From: Salinibacter grassmerensis
GTDB taxonomy: Bacteria; Bacteroidota; Rhodothermia; Rhodothermales; Salinibacteraceae
Assembly (NCBI RefSeq): GCF_947077765.1
Contig: NZ_CAMTTF010000007.1
Location: 1 to 64,000 of the forward strand
Direction of reading: 5' to 3'
Length of the DNA: 64,000 nucleotides
The translations under genes were made by a program, and so were the position numbers. The notes beneath the pieces were generated by a model that saw only the letters and a program-made list of their open reading frames with translations, was not told the origin of the DNA and searched no databases. Positions 1 through 8,859 of this stretch are shown here, in pieces (within the stretch, counting starts at the first letter, position 1; every line of letters begins with the position of its first letter).

Positions 1-932
1 AGGCGCTCCTTCTGGCGCTCGGACTCCTCGACGGCCTCCTCGACGCGGCGCTCGACGGAGGCCTTCTCCTCCTCGAGGGCCTCCATGGCGTCGGCGATCT
101 GGCGCTGCTGCTGGTTGAACGCCTCGGCCACGGCGGTAATCTCGTGGGCGCCCTCGACGGAGACGGTTACGTTCTCCTCTTCCCTGCTGCCAAGCTGCTG
201 GGCGAAGGACCGGAGGGGGGTGGTGACCCGGGTGCGCATGACGTAGAGGACCGCTCCCACCACCGCTGCAAGGAGGACGAAGATGCCGACCATTGTCCAC
301 CGGACGGTCGCCGACCAACGTTGATTTGACGCGACCTTCTGAGCGGCCTGCTCCTCGATGGTTCGGCGAAACTGCTGAGTCGGTGCCACAATCCTCTCTT
401 TTGCCGCCGCATACTCCTCCCCAAACATCAGGTCTTGGGCCTTTTCGCGTTTCTCTTCGGCGGCCAGAGCCTGATCTGCCTCGCTCAGCTTTGCCTTCGC
501 CACCGCACTGGGCATCTCTGCCTCCGACACGCCGTTGGCCTCCAGCACGAGGCGCATCGCTCGCACCTCGGTACTTACGAGGGCGTCGGACTCTTTCTTG
601 GCCTCCTTCAAGAACTGGAGCGCCTTTTCGGATGCGCCCTTCAGCTCCAACTCATTAACGGCCATCTTGCGGCGCTGCGTCTTCTGGACCTCCGTCCAGT
701 ACTTGTCGAGGTGCTCTTCATCGCCGGTGACCGCAAACAGGCGGGCCTGACGGGTCAGGTAGTCAGAGGCATTCGCGACCTGCTGGCCGAGGTCCTCGAA
801 GGCGTACTGCCGTTCGTACGATGATTTCAGAGCATCGGCGGAGCGGGCGTTGAAGTACAGCCCCACGCCAAGAATGAGCAGAAGCACCGTGAGCGTGACC
901 GCGGCCAGACGCGTGATCTTGGAAAGCTTCAT
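1..932 (-). CDS. HAMP-domain membrane sensor (chemoreceptor or sensor kinase), 3' end cut by window edge
   Basis: About 310 codons are visible and the frame stays open at the window edge. The protein starts MKLSKITRLAA and has a first membrane helix at residues 8-27. An Ala/Glu/Lys-rich extracytoplasmic helical region follows, with LARLFAVTGDEEHL-like spacing typical of four-helix-bundle ligand domains. A second membrane helix lies at about 212-231, then a HAMP-like segment with the expected TTPLRSF and EITAVAEAFN motifs, then a coiled coil rich in Glu. The signalling module lies outside the window, so it could be a methyl-accepting chemotaxis protein or a histidine kinase. It is transcribed alone, away from the next gene. 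Confidence 0.8.
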   Translation of the reverse strand, partial: MKLSKITRLAAVTLTVLLLILGVGLYFNARSADALKSSYERQYAFEDLGQQVANASDYLTRQARLFAVTGDEEHLDKYWTEVQKTQRRKMAVNELELKGASEKALQFLKEAKKESDALVSTEVRAMRLVLEANGVSEAEMPSAVAKAKLSEADQALAAEEKREKAQDLMFGEEYAAAKERIVAPTQQFRRTIEEQAAQKVASNQRWSATVRWTMVGIFVLLAAVVGAVLYVMRTRVTTPLRSFAQQLGSREEENVTVSVEGAHEITAVAEAFNQQQRQIADAMEALEEEKASVERRVEEAVEESERQKER

Positions 933-1613
933 GAGAACTGAGCGGAGTCGGTGAGATCAAAATGAGTGTCGCCTAAGCGGCTGGCGTAGACGAACCAACG
1001 AGAGTTCTACTTTTTCACATGTAGTCATCGGAGCGCTACGTTTGGGTTTTAAACCTACAGAAATTGTGAAGGGACTAAGCCTGTGGCTCCCCTTACGGAA
1101 AGACCTTTCGCACAGGATCTAACAGAAGACCGCAAGAGAACCACCGATCGTGATCTGGACAACGCCCACACGATCCGGTGACGAAAACCCTTGACCAGCG
1201 GCCCCTCACCTTTTCGTGGTGTCGTTCTAGACGAACTGTTCCTGACACAGAGGCGGACGCCCGGCCTTGCCTTGCAGGGTGCCCGGTGGTTCGGGACACA
1301 TCGTCAATGCCATCCAGAAACGTTCTTCACGCTCATCTGCTCTCCACTGGGCCAGGATGTGGTGGGGCCGCATGCGCGGGCTGAAGGAAAAACCCCGTAG
1401 AGAGTGGGAGTGTCGGAGGCGCCATCCCGTCAGGGGACGTGAAAAACTCCGAAACAGACGCGTGGCGTGGAGACCCTAGCCCGCCCGGCCCCGTTTATGG
1501 TCCCCATTATCGAACAATGCCCGGCCTGCGAAATCGCCTCCCTCCCCAGAAAGGGCGATACGGAGGCACTGGTATTTTCCCACAGGGTCCCACCCCACAG
1601 ACTGATTTCTTGT
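933..1613. other. Intergenic region, no gene seen
   Basis: These 680 bases separate two divergent genes. The stretch next to the minus-strand sensor (about 1000-1080) is AT-richer and probably holds its promoter. The rest is GC-rich with only short, compositionally random frames. I see no tRNA, riboswitch or strong terminator. An in-frame extension of the downstream gene to 1467 is possible but looks non-coding. Confidence 0.5.
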
Positions 1614-2435
1614 ATGCCCAATTCTTCCCCGCCCCCTTCCCGAGACGTCCCCAGTTCCGCCGATGCGGAAGGGCTGTCGTACCTCAAGACGTGTAGCCGG
1701 TGTGGACAACTGGTCCGGATGGCCCGCTCCGACGATGGGACCTGGCGCTCTCTGGAGCCGGGAGCAGAGGAGGGTTCTTCCGAGCGCCCACACGAGTGCG
1801 GGTCCGTCCCCAAGATCACTCAGAACTGGAGCCTCCAGGACCTGAACCACTCCCTTACCTGCAGGCTCGACTGCTGGTGGTGTTCGGAGGAGGTGTACCT
1901 GCACACCGACGGCAGCGGCGCCTTCACACTCTTTGAGGACCTGAGCTGGCCGTGGCCGACCCATGACTGCTGGCACCAGCAGCACGACGAGCGAGACCGG
2001 GCCCTCCTAAAGCTCGAGAGCGATCTTCGAGCCGGCGGATACCAGGGGCAGGGCCGCCTGATCAACCTCGCGCCCTCCTCAATTCCGGACTCGATTCCCC
2101 CAAAGGGACGAAAGAACCCACCGGTGCTCCAAATACGTCTTTCGAGCACGGATCACCAGATGGTAGACCGGGCCGTCCGTCAGATTACCCAGTTCGTGTC
2201 CGACCGTCAGCCCCGACCGCCGGTCGCGGTGCCCCTCCCGGTCGGCAAGAAAACCTCCGTGGACGAACGCCAAGGGGAGACGAATGGACAGTCGAGCAGC
2301 GATGAGCCCTTCACTCAGCACATTCACCACCGGGCAATTGAGATGTGGGAGGCGGGCCCCAAGCTGGTCGCTCAGCTCGGCCAAGTGCAGCTGCCGGAGG
2401 CCGTGGATGTCACCGTCCGACAAGCCAAAAGTTGA
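1614..2435 (+). CDS. Cysteine-rich putative zinc-binding protein, unknown function
   Basis: The protein is 273 residues with the chosen ATG at 1614 (MPNSSPPPSR); the frame is open upstream to 1467. Two metal-binding-looking blocks are visible. The first is CSRCGQLV at residues 27-34, followed by HEC near residue 61. The second is CRLDCWWCSEEVY near 83-95, followed by LFEDLSWPWPTHDCW. The second block resembles zinc-ribbon modules in which a CxxC is followed by a small hydrophobic domain ending PWPxHxCW. The C-terminal half is hydrophilic, with a segment (LQIRLSSTDHQMVDRAVRQI) that could fold as alpha/beta. No enzyme motif was recognised. Nucleic-acid or protein binding is plausible but only inferred. 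Confidence 0.6.
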   Translation: MPNSSPPPSRDVPSSADAEGLSYLKTCSRCGQLVRMARSDDGTWRSLEPGAEEGSSERPHECGSVPKITQNWSLQDLNHSLTCRLDCWWCSEEVYLHTDGSGAFTLFEDLSWPWPTHDCWHQQHDERDRALLKLESDLRAGGYQGQGRLINLAPSSIPDSIPPKGRKNPPVLQIRLSSTDHQMVDRAVRQITQFVSDRQPRPPVAVPLPVGKKTSVDERQGETNGQSSSDEPFTQHIHHRAIEMWEAGPKLVAQLGQVQLPEAVDVTVRQAKS

Positions 2436-2669
2436 CCTGCGGGGAACGATCGCTTTTGCCCCCAACACTTCTGATCCCCGAAAAGTTGATTCAAAAGCAA
2501 CTGTCGCGGAGCATGAAGCTCCGCGGGAACCCGTCGATTCCTCCTGGGCACATGGACCACGGCCGAAGCCGGCGGGGTGCAGTCCCGGGAAGCACGTACT
2601 GTGGGGACACCGTCTGCCGACGGGGTCCTCCACTAAAAGAGCGCTGCTCAATCCACTCACTGCCCAAAA

Positions 2670-3188
2670 ATGGACGTTTTTCTCGACACGGAGACCACCG
2701 GTTCGGGCTCCCAGGACGCCGTGATCGAACTCGGGGTCGTCACGGCTCAAGGGGAAGTGCTGGTGCACACCTTGGTGGCCCCCCTCGCCCCCGTGACCAA
2801 CGGCGCCCGCCGGGTGCACGGCATCACGGACGAAGAGCTGGCGGAGGCCCCCTCGTTCCCGACAGTTGCCGACCGGTTGGACACGGTCCTAGCCGATGCC
2901 GAGTGCGTGTGGACCTTTGGGCCAACCTACGACCGGCGGATGCTCTTGCAGACCGCAGCCTTGGCCGAGCGTCCCGACACCCACGGCCGGATTCAAAATA
3001 ATACGTGGAGGGACCTGCAACCCGAGGCGACCCGTGTCCTCGGTGACGCGGAACGGGTCGCGCTCACCGACGCTGCGAAGCGCCTGGACGTGGCAATTCC
3101 CACAGAGGGGCATCACCACCGGGCCCTCTACGACGCCAAACTTGCACGTCGGGTGTGGACGCGCATCCGCCGCCCTGCCGCTAGCTGA
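2670..3188 (+). CDS. DnaQ-like DEDDh 3'-5' exonuclease
   Basis: The 172-residue protein consists of a single exonuclease domain. The ExoI motif DTETTG gives the metal ligands Asp6 and Glu8. An HGIT-type motif (VHGITDEEL) follows near residue 50. ExoII is FGPTYDRRML near residue 90. ExoIII is HHHRALYDA near residue 148, with the catalytic His and the last Asp. This is the size of a stand-alone proofreading-type or RNase T-like nuclease rather than a polymerase III subunit with a tau-binding tail. It lies 170 bases upstream of ssb on the same strand, consistent with a DNA replication or repair role. The exact substrate cannot be told from sequence. Confidence 0.85.
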   Translation: MDVFLDTETTGSGSQDAVIELGVVTAQGEVLVHTLVAPLAPVTNGARRVHGITDEELAEAPSFPTVADRLDTVLADAECVWTFGPTYDRRMLLQTAALAERPDTHGRIQNNTWRDLQPEATRVLGDAERVALTDAAKRLDVAIPTEGHHHRALYDAKLARRVWTRIRRPAAS

Positions 3189-3358
3189 GAGCGGCTCGTG
3201 GCCAACCAGACGGCGCGGTTCAAAACGGGCTCCGCAACCAGAGCGGCCTCAATCGTTTAAACGATCACACACCGGGGCATGCCCCCACGCCCCAGCGACG
3301 ATTCGGACCGGACGCCCCCGCGAATTCGACACTGCTCCTAACAACTCCACTGAACGCC

Positions 3359-3871
3359 ATGGCTCGAAGCGTAAACAAAGTCGTTCTGATCGGCAACCTC
3401 GGCGACGATCCAGAGCTCCGGTACACCGGCAGCGGAACGGCCGTCTGCAACATGAGCCTTGCTACCAATGAGTCCTACACCAACAACGACGGAGAGGAAG
3501 TCCAGCAGACCGAGTGGCACGACGTGGTCGCCTGGGGCCGTCTGGGAGAGGTGTGCAACGAGTACCTCGAGCGAGGGTCGCAGGTGTATTTCGAGGGGAA
3601 GATCGAGACCAATCAGTGGGAGGATCAGGACGGCAACACCCGCTACTCAACGGAAGTGAAAGCCCTGGAGGCCACATTTCTCGGGGAGGGGCCAGACGGG
3701 GCCGTTCCGGGAGGCGGACAGCCGGCGCAGGGCCAGAGTCCTGCCCCCAGTCAGCGACGCTCCGGTGGACAAGGGGGATCTTCGGGCGGAGGGCCGCCGA
3801 GCCAGTCCGGCGGAGACGGGCAGCCGGGTGGAGACGAGACCTTCGAGCCCGACGATGACCTCCCCTTCTAG
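3359..3871 (+). CDS. ssb: Single-stranded DNA-binding protein
   Basis: The 170-residue protein starts MARSVNKVVLIGNLGDDPELRYT, the usual OB-fold start of bacterial SSB. The OB domain covers about residues 1-110, with the conserved HDVVAWGRLGEVCNEYL and GS/QVYFEGKI segments. It is followed by a Gly/Gln/Ser-rich disordered linker and the acidic tip ending DDDLPF that binds partner proteins such as exonuclease I and PriA. Length and layout are those of a normal homotetrameric SSB. The start is fixed by the conserved N-terminus. Confidence 0.97.
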   Translation: MARSVNKVVLIGNLGDDPELRYTGSGTAVCNMSLATNESYTNNDGEEVQQTEWHDVVAWGRLGEVCNEYLERGSQVYFEGKIETNQWEDQDGNTRYSTEVKALEATFLGEGPDGAVPGGGQPAQGQSPAPSQRRSGGQGGSSGGGPPSQSGGDGQPGGDETFEPDDDLPF

Positions 3872-4285
3872 GCGGGGAAACCGGTCTGATGACGCGTAGC
3901 CGACACGGAGGGACGCAGTTGCTTCTTCAGCGAGTGTTTGGGCGACGGCAGCAAGACCGCCGAACCGATCGGCCCCACCGATAAGTCGTCGGTGTGCGCA
4001 CCCTGACGCAGGCGTCCTGCCCCTGGACGCTGAGTGCGGTTTCCTGAAAGCGACAAGCGGCCCTGCTGAAGGAGGCCACTTCTCGTCGGTGAATCCCTTA
4101 GGAGCCGGCAACAGATCTGTCCCATGCGATGAGGCAGGGGGGCTTGGATCCTCGGTCAGCGTAGCGGTGTGCTTTGCAAGATCGGCGTGTCTCCCGTCCT
4201 GGTCCTGTTCTGGCCGGGCGCATCCACCCAGCCGTATCGCTCGGTGCTTCTTGCCATCAGAGTCCCTCCCAGTCGACGCCAGCCC
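3872..4285. other. Intergenic region with possible tRNA relic
   Basis: These 414 bases lie between ssb and the ammonia-lyase gene, with no credible gene on either strand. The only structured feature noticed is a tRNA-Ala(TGC)-like stretch at 4141-4215, listed separately. Confidence 0.5.
4141..4215 (+). pseudogene. Degenerate tRNA-Ala(TGC)-like remnant (weak)
   Basis: The stretch GTGCTTTGCAAG (about 4169-4180) matches the anticodon arm of common bacterial tRNA-Ala(TGC). D-arm-like (GGTCAGCGTAGCGG) and T-arm-like (TGGTCCTGTTCTGG) stretches lie at roughly the right distances. The 3' side of the anticodon stem does not pair properly, and the T-loop lacks the canonical TTCGA. The complementary strand reads as NRTRTGDTPILQSTPL, similar to the spurious peptides produced by reading tRNA genes backwards. 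It is either a tRNA relic or chance similarity, and not a functional tRNA. Confidence 0.22.
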
Positions 4286-5839
4286 ATGTCCACCTCCTCC
4301 GCGCCGGACACGCCTGCATTGCGGATCGGCCCCGACGTCACGCTCTCCTGTGAAGACGTTGAGACGGCGTCCCGGGACGAACACACGAGGCTCCGGACGA
4401 CCAGCGCGGCCGAGGCGGCCCTTGCGTCCTCGCGTGCGGCCCTGGAGCGTGCTCGGGAGGCCGGACGCCCCGTCTACGGTGTGACGACTGGCCTCGGGCC
4501 GCTCGTGGACGAGGAGGTGGGCCCTGAGGAAGAGTCGTCCTCAGGCTCCGAGGCTTCCTTCAGAGACGACCGTGGCCGTAAATTGATCGCCCATCTCGGT
4601 GCGGGAGCCGGGTCGTTCGCGCCTCCGCCGCTCGTCCGCGGTACGATGATCGTGCGGCTGCAGACCCTGGCGCAGGGGCATTCGGCCGTGCGGCCCGCCC
4701 TCGTGGACGCGGTGGCGGAGGTCTTTGAGTCCGGGCTGATCCCGGCGGTCCCCGAAATTGGGTCCCTCGGGGCAAGCGGCGACCTCACTCCGCTCGCCCA
4801 CATTGCCCGCGCCTGCACCGGAGAGGGGTCCGTAGTGACGAGCGACGGCGAGCTTCGGGACGCCGCTGAGGCCCTGGAGGCGATCGGGCGCGCCCCGGTG
4901 CGCCTGGGGCGCCGCGACGCCCTGGGACTGGTCAACGGCACGGCCTTCATGACGGCCTACGCGGCGCTCGCCGTGGCTCGCGGCCGGCGTCTGCTGGAGC
5001 GAGCCGAGGCGCTTACGGGCCTGATCTACCGGCTCCTGGGATGCTCGCGGGAGGCGTTGGGCGAGGGCCTACATCGGGCCCGCGGCCACTCTGGGCAAAT
5101 CCAGAGTGCCGCTGCGATTCGGGACGTGGCGACGCGGGAAGGAGCGCGTCCCTCCGCGGAGCGCCCCCTCCAGGAAGTGTATTCACTCCGGTGTGCCCCC
5201 CAGATCCTTGGGGCGGTCCGCGAACAGCTCCGGCACGCCCGTGATCTCGCCGAGGTGGAGCTGAACGGGGCCACGGACAATCCGGTGTTCGACACGGACG
5301 GGGCGGACGTGCTCCACGGGGGAAACTTCCAGGGCCAACAGATCGCGTTCGCCGCCGACGCCCTGAACGAGGCCCTCACCCAGGCGGGCGTGCTGGCCGA
5401 ACGCCAACTGGACGTCCTCCTCTCTCCGGACCAGAACGGAGGGGCCCCGCCGCTGCTGGCCTGGGAGCCGGGCCCCAACAGCGGGTTCGGCGGTGCTCAG
5501 CTTACCGCGACGGCCCTGGTGGCCGAGATGCGCAACGATGCACAGATGGCGGCCACGTCCTCGATCCCAACCAACGGAGACAACCAGGACGTCGTCTCCA
5601 TGGGCGCCCTTGCGGCCCGGCGAGCACACGGGCAGACGCGCCATCTCGCCACGATCCTGTCGATCCTGGGGTTGGCCCTGGGGCAGCTGATCCATCTCCG
5701 GGCGGAGGGGCGTGCGGACGGGCCGGCGCCCGACCTGCCTGGGTGGATGCCGGCGGTCGATCCCATTCGTGAAGACCGGGCCCTCCGGGCCGAGATTGAG
5801 GATCTGACCGACCGCTGGGTGGTGCCTTCTCCTTCGTAG
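4286..5839 (+). CDS. MIO-type aromatic amino acid ammonia-lyase or aminomutase (HutH/PAL/TAL family)
   Basis: The 517-residue protein (start MSTSSAPDTP, chosen because the upstream extension is not family-like) has the Ala-Ser-Gly triad of ASGDL at residues 163-165. That triad forms the MIO prosthetic group. YGVTTGLG (Tyr64), QEVYSLRCAPQ (about 296-306) and ELNGATDNP are also conserved. Automatic annotation would say histidase. However, the selectivity pair is His103-Leu104 (LIAHLGAGAG), as in tyrosine ammonia-lyase, where histidases have Ser-His. The later motif is NQD (433-435), not the NQE usual in histidases, and HGGNFQGQ replaces the histidase GGNFHGQ. No hutU, hutI or hutC is adjacent. 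Deamination of tyrosine or phenylalanine, or a 2,3-aminomutase reaction, is more likely than histidine catabolism. Confidence 0.85.
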   Translation: MSTSSAPDTPALRIGPDVTLSCEDVETASRDEHTRLRTTSAAEAALASSRAALERAREAGRPVYGVTTGLGPLVDEEVGPEEESSSGSEASFRDDRGRKLIAHLGAGAGSFAPPPLVRGTMIVRLQTLAQGHSAVRPALVDAVAEVFESGLIPAVPEIGSLGASGDLTPLAHIARACTGEGSVVTSDGELRDAAEALEAIGRAPVRLGRRDALGLVNGTAFMTAYAALAVARGRRLLERAEALTGLIYRLLGCSREALGEGLHRARGHSGQIQSAAAIRDVATREGARPSAERPLQEVYSLRCAPQILGAVREQLRHARDLAEVELNGATDNPVFDTDGADVLHGGNFQGQQIAFAADALNEALTQAGVLAERQLDVLLSPDQNGGAPPLLAWEPGPNSGFGGAQLTATALVAEMRNDAQMAATSSIPTNGDNQDVVSMGALAARRAHGQTRHLATILSILGLALGQLIHLRAEGRADGPAPDLPGWMPAVDPIREDRALRAEIEDLTDRWVVPSPS

Positions 5840-5935
5840 TCTTCTTCCACACGTTGTGGCGGACGATGTGGGGACACGTTCCCTGTGCCCCACACCGCCG
5901 CTTCCCAACGGCCGAGCCGAACCGGTACCCCTCCA

Positions 5936-8503
5936 ATGATTGCCCGCGATCAACTTACCGACGAGCAGGCCCGGATCGTCCAGCACGGCCGGGGGCCGGC
6001 CCTCGTGTTCGCCGTGGCGGGGGCGGGAAAGACCACGTCGCTGGTCCACCGCATTGCGCGCCTCGTGACGCAGGGGGGCGTGGCCCCGGCCGACATTCTG
6101 GCCAGCTCGTTCAGCCGGGCCACGGCCCAGGATCTAGAGAAGGGACTGACGGAGCTTGGGCTGCCGGGCGTGAACTGTCGCACGCTTCACTCACTGGGCC
6201 GACAGTTCTTGAAGTGGGCCGAGGCGGAGCACCACTGGTCGCGCCGCCTCGGGGACGAAGACCTCAACCCATCCCGTCTCGGCCCGGTCCTGGCCGGCCG
6301 TGCCCTCACGCGGCTCGCCCGCGAGCGGGACGTTGACGACCACGAGCTGGACATCGATCGCGGCGAGCTGGAGGACCAGGTCAGTGCCTGGAAGGCGCAG
6401 CTTTGCTACCCCGACCTTGAAGCGGCGGCCCTTCCGCCGGCGGCACGCGAAGAGGCCCGCCAGGCCGAGCACGACAACGAGGACTTTGTCACCCTCTACC
6501 GGTACTACGAAGAGGAGCGGATGCGAGAGGGATGGGTCACGTTCGACGACATGCTGCTGGAGGGGTGGGAGGCCCTCCTTCGGTTCGACGACCTGCGGGC
6601 GCGGGCGCAGCAGGCGTACGAGCACGTCCTGATCGACGAATTCCAGGACATCAGCCGCGTCCAGTATCAGATGCTCGACGTGCTCACCGAGCCGCACCGC
6701 AACTACATGGCCGTGGGGGACGACGACCAGTGCATCTATGAGTGGCGCGGGGCGGACCCGTCGTTCATTCTGGAGTTTCAGGAGGAGTACGACGCCGACG
6801 AGTACCTCATCCGGGATACGTTTCGGTCGCAGGCGCCCCATACCGTCCTCGCCAACGCGGTCATCGCCCACAACGACCACCGGCGCGAGAAGCATCTCAA
6901 TCTAACCCGTGGCTTCGGTGGAAGCACGCAGATCAACGCCGCCGACGGGACCGACGCCGAGGCCAATCGGGTGGCCGGCGCCATCGCGTCTCAGGTCGAC
7001 AAGGGGCGCACCCTGTCTGAGATGGTGGTGCTCGTCCGGCAGTACGCCCAGACGCCGTCCCTCGAGCAGGTCTTCATCGACCGCGACCTGCCCTACCGGA
7101 TCGTGGGGAACGTGCCCTTCTACCGCCGCCGGCCGGTCCAGGTGCTGCTCCGGCACCTGTTCTGGGGCACCCTTGAGGCGACGGTCCGCGAAGAGGACTG
7201 GTTCGACCACCGTCGCAACGCGCAGCGCTACGTCGACCGGTTCCAGAAGCTCATGCGGGAGCCGAACCGGTACGTTAGCACAGACCTCATCACACGCCTC
7301 TGCCGGGAGGCGGTCGGGGAGGAGACGTCGATTACAGACCTCCTGGCCGCCTCGACGGGCGCGATGCACGACCGGACCGCCGAGCGGGTGGAGCGCTTCC
7401 TGGACATGGCGGATCAGCTCGTGGACCGGCTCGACGAGCCGGCCCACAGGACCGTCGACTGGCTCATCAAGGCCCTCGGCTACGAGGACTACCTCCGGCG
7501 CTACAGCGCCTTCGAGGAGCTGGCCGACCGGCGCATCCGGACGGCCCGGTCGCTCGTCGACTTTGCGCGGGGGCATCCCGACGTCGCGTCGGTCCTCCGT
7601 CGGATCAAAGAGATTTCCGTCGACCGCCCTGAGCGCGAGTCCCAGGCGGACGTACTGGAAATACGGAGCATCCACCGGGCCAAGGGTCGGGAGTGGCCCG
7701 TCGTGTTCGTGCCGGGCTGCAACGACGGCACGATTCCCACGTCGCGGAGCGACAGCCAAACGGCTCTCCCCGACGAGGGGAATTCGACGGGGGCGTCCGG
7801 CGACTCCACGTCCGAGGACGCCGACCAGGACGAGGCCCCGCCCGCCCGCCGAGAGGAAGAGCGTCGCCTGTTCTACGTTGCCCTCACGCGGGCACAGGAG
7901 CAACTGCACCTGTCCTACGACCGCACCGAGCCGCCGTCGCCCTTCCTGGCGGAGGCCGACGCCGAGCACCGTCTCGCCCTGTGCGACCGCGTGCGGCAGG
8001 TGCCCCACCGGCCGGCCGACGACTGGGCGGCCGCGGACGTGGCCTGGCTCTGCATTGGGGCCGGGGCATTGCAGCTCCGCCGCTACCTGAAGACGTGGTG
8101 GGCCCCCACAGACGAGCAGCGGCGCGCCCTGGCATCCCACCTCGATCGTGAGGACACACTCCGAGAGGCGGCGGACGCCGAGATCGCAGCGTACGCCCGC
8201 CAACCCGGTGCCCAGGCGGACGAGGCGCACGATGCCGATGCCCCCGAGAAAGACGGGAGCGATTCCCCTGAGCTGAACGGGCACGACGGACAGACGACGG
8301 CAGGCGACACCGATGCCTCCACGGAGGCGCCGGCAGACGAGGCGACAGTCCAACAGCTGCGGGCGGCGTTCGAGGACGGTCGTGAGGTGGTGGAGGACGC
8401 CCTCGGGCGGGGCCACGACGCGGCCGATGCCGCCAACGCCTCCGACAAAAGGCCTCACGGCGCCCCGAACGATGACGGCGAAGAGGGCACCGTGGTGGAA
8501 TGA
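5936..8503 (+). CDS. UvrD/Rep-family superfamily 1A DNA helicase with acidic tail
   Basis: The 855-residue protein is read from MIARDQLTDEQ, because the Q-motif (LTDEQARIV) directly follows. Walker A AVAGAGKTT is at about 26-34, Walker B DEFQD at 234-238, and motif III GDDDQCIYEWRGA follows. Motif V is SIHRAKGREWPVVFVPG and motif VI is EEERRLFYVALTRAQ. Between V and VI lies a roughly 40-residue Asp/Glu/Ser-rich insertion (about 600-640). The last hundred residues are an acidic, low-complexity tail without a nuclease motif. It is an ATP-driven 3'-5' DNA helicase of repair type. It is slightly longer than typical UvrD/PcrA and diverged enough that the symbol is withheld. Confidence 0.93.
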   Translation: MIARDQLTDEQARIVQHGRGPALVFAVAGAGKTTSLVHRIARLVTQGGVAPADILASSFSRATAQDLEKGLTELGLPGVNCRTLHSLGRQFLKWAEAEHHWSRRLGDEDLNPSRLGPVLAGRALTRLARERDVDDHELDIDRGELEDQVSAWKAQLCYPDLEAAALPPAAREEARQAEHDNEDFVTLYRYYEEERMREGWVTFDDMLLEGWEALLRFDDLRARAQQAYEHVLIDEFQDISRVQYQMLDVLTEPHRNYMAVGDDDQCIYEWRGADPSFILEFQEEYDADEYLIRDTFRSQAPHTVLANAVIAHNDHRREKHLNLTRGFGGSTQINAADGTDAEANRVAGAIASQVDKGRTLSEMVVLVRQYAQTPSLEQVFIDRDLPYRIVGNVPFYRRRPVQVLLRHLFWGTLEATVREEDWFDHRRNAQRYVDRFQKLMREPNRYVSTDLITRLCREAVGEETSITDLLAASTGAMHDRTAERVERFLDMADQLVDRLDEPAHRTVDWLIKALGYEDYLRRYSAFEELADRRIRTARSLVDFARGHPDVASVLRRIKEISVDRPERESQADVLEIRSIHRAKGREWPVVFVPGCNDGTIPTSRSDSQTALPDEGNSTGASGDSTSEDADQDEAPPARREEERRLFYVALTRAQEQLHLSYDRTEPPSPFLAEADAEHRLALCDRVRQVPHRPADDWAAADVAWLCIGAGALQLRRYLKTWWAPTDEQRRALASHLDREDTLREAADAEIAAYARQPGAQADEAHDADAPEKDGSDSPELNGHDGQTTAGDTDASTEAPADEATVQQLRAAFEDGREVVEDALGRGHDAADAANASDKRPHGAPNDDGEEGTVVE

Positions 8504-8562
8504 CGGGCATCTGGGCTTCCCGGATGTGGACAGCGCCCGGTTCCGTCGAGAACAGCCCGGCG

Positions 8563-8814
8563 TCAGGAGGTTCCGGTCGCATCCTCGCGGGGCCGGTCCG
8601 TCGTGGAGCGCTTGCCCCACATCCACCTGCCGAACGCAGCACCCCCGACGGTCCAGATCGCCATAAAAATGACCACCTCGGTCAACGACCCGAACCGCGG
8701 AAGATGCAACCCAGGGGGCCAGAGCTCAATCGATTTCGCGATCAGGCCCGTCGGGTAGCCCCAGAAGAGGACACCCCGGATGAGGATGAACGACCATTTG
8801 CTATCTGTCTGCAT
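8563..8814 (-). CDS. Small membrane protein, unknown
   Basis: The 83-residue protein starts MQTDSKWSFILIRGVLFW and has two hydrophobic stretches (about residues 8-30 and 44-64). It ends in a charged tail after FGRWMWGKR. Composition and the positive-inside pattern look like a real small two-helix membrane protein. It lies on the minus strand, 45 bases downstream of another membrane protein gene, and may share its transcript. No family was recognised. Confidence 0.55.
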   Translation of the reverse strand: MQTDSKWSFILIRGVLFWGYPTGLIAKSIELWPPGLHLPRFGSLTEVVIFMAIWTVGGAAFGRWMWGKRSTTDRPREDATGTS

Positions 8815-8859
8815 GCCTGCTGAGAGTAGCGTTTTGTTTGGCGGAGGAGGCGATGGCCC

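Noticed and set aside
4169-4285. Extended start of the ammonia-lyase
   Set aside because: The extra residues have no counterpart in the family and overlap the tRNA-like stretch; the ATG at 4286 fits.
6902-8626. A 574-residue open frame on the minus strand
   Set aside because: It lies antisense to the UvrD-like helicase, lacks any family motif and has the skewed Arg/Val/Gly composition typical of GC-rich shadow frames.
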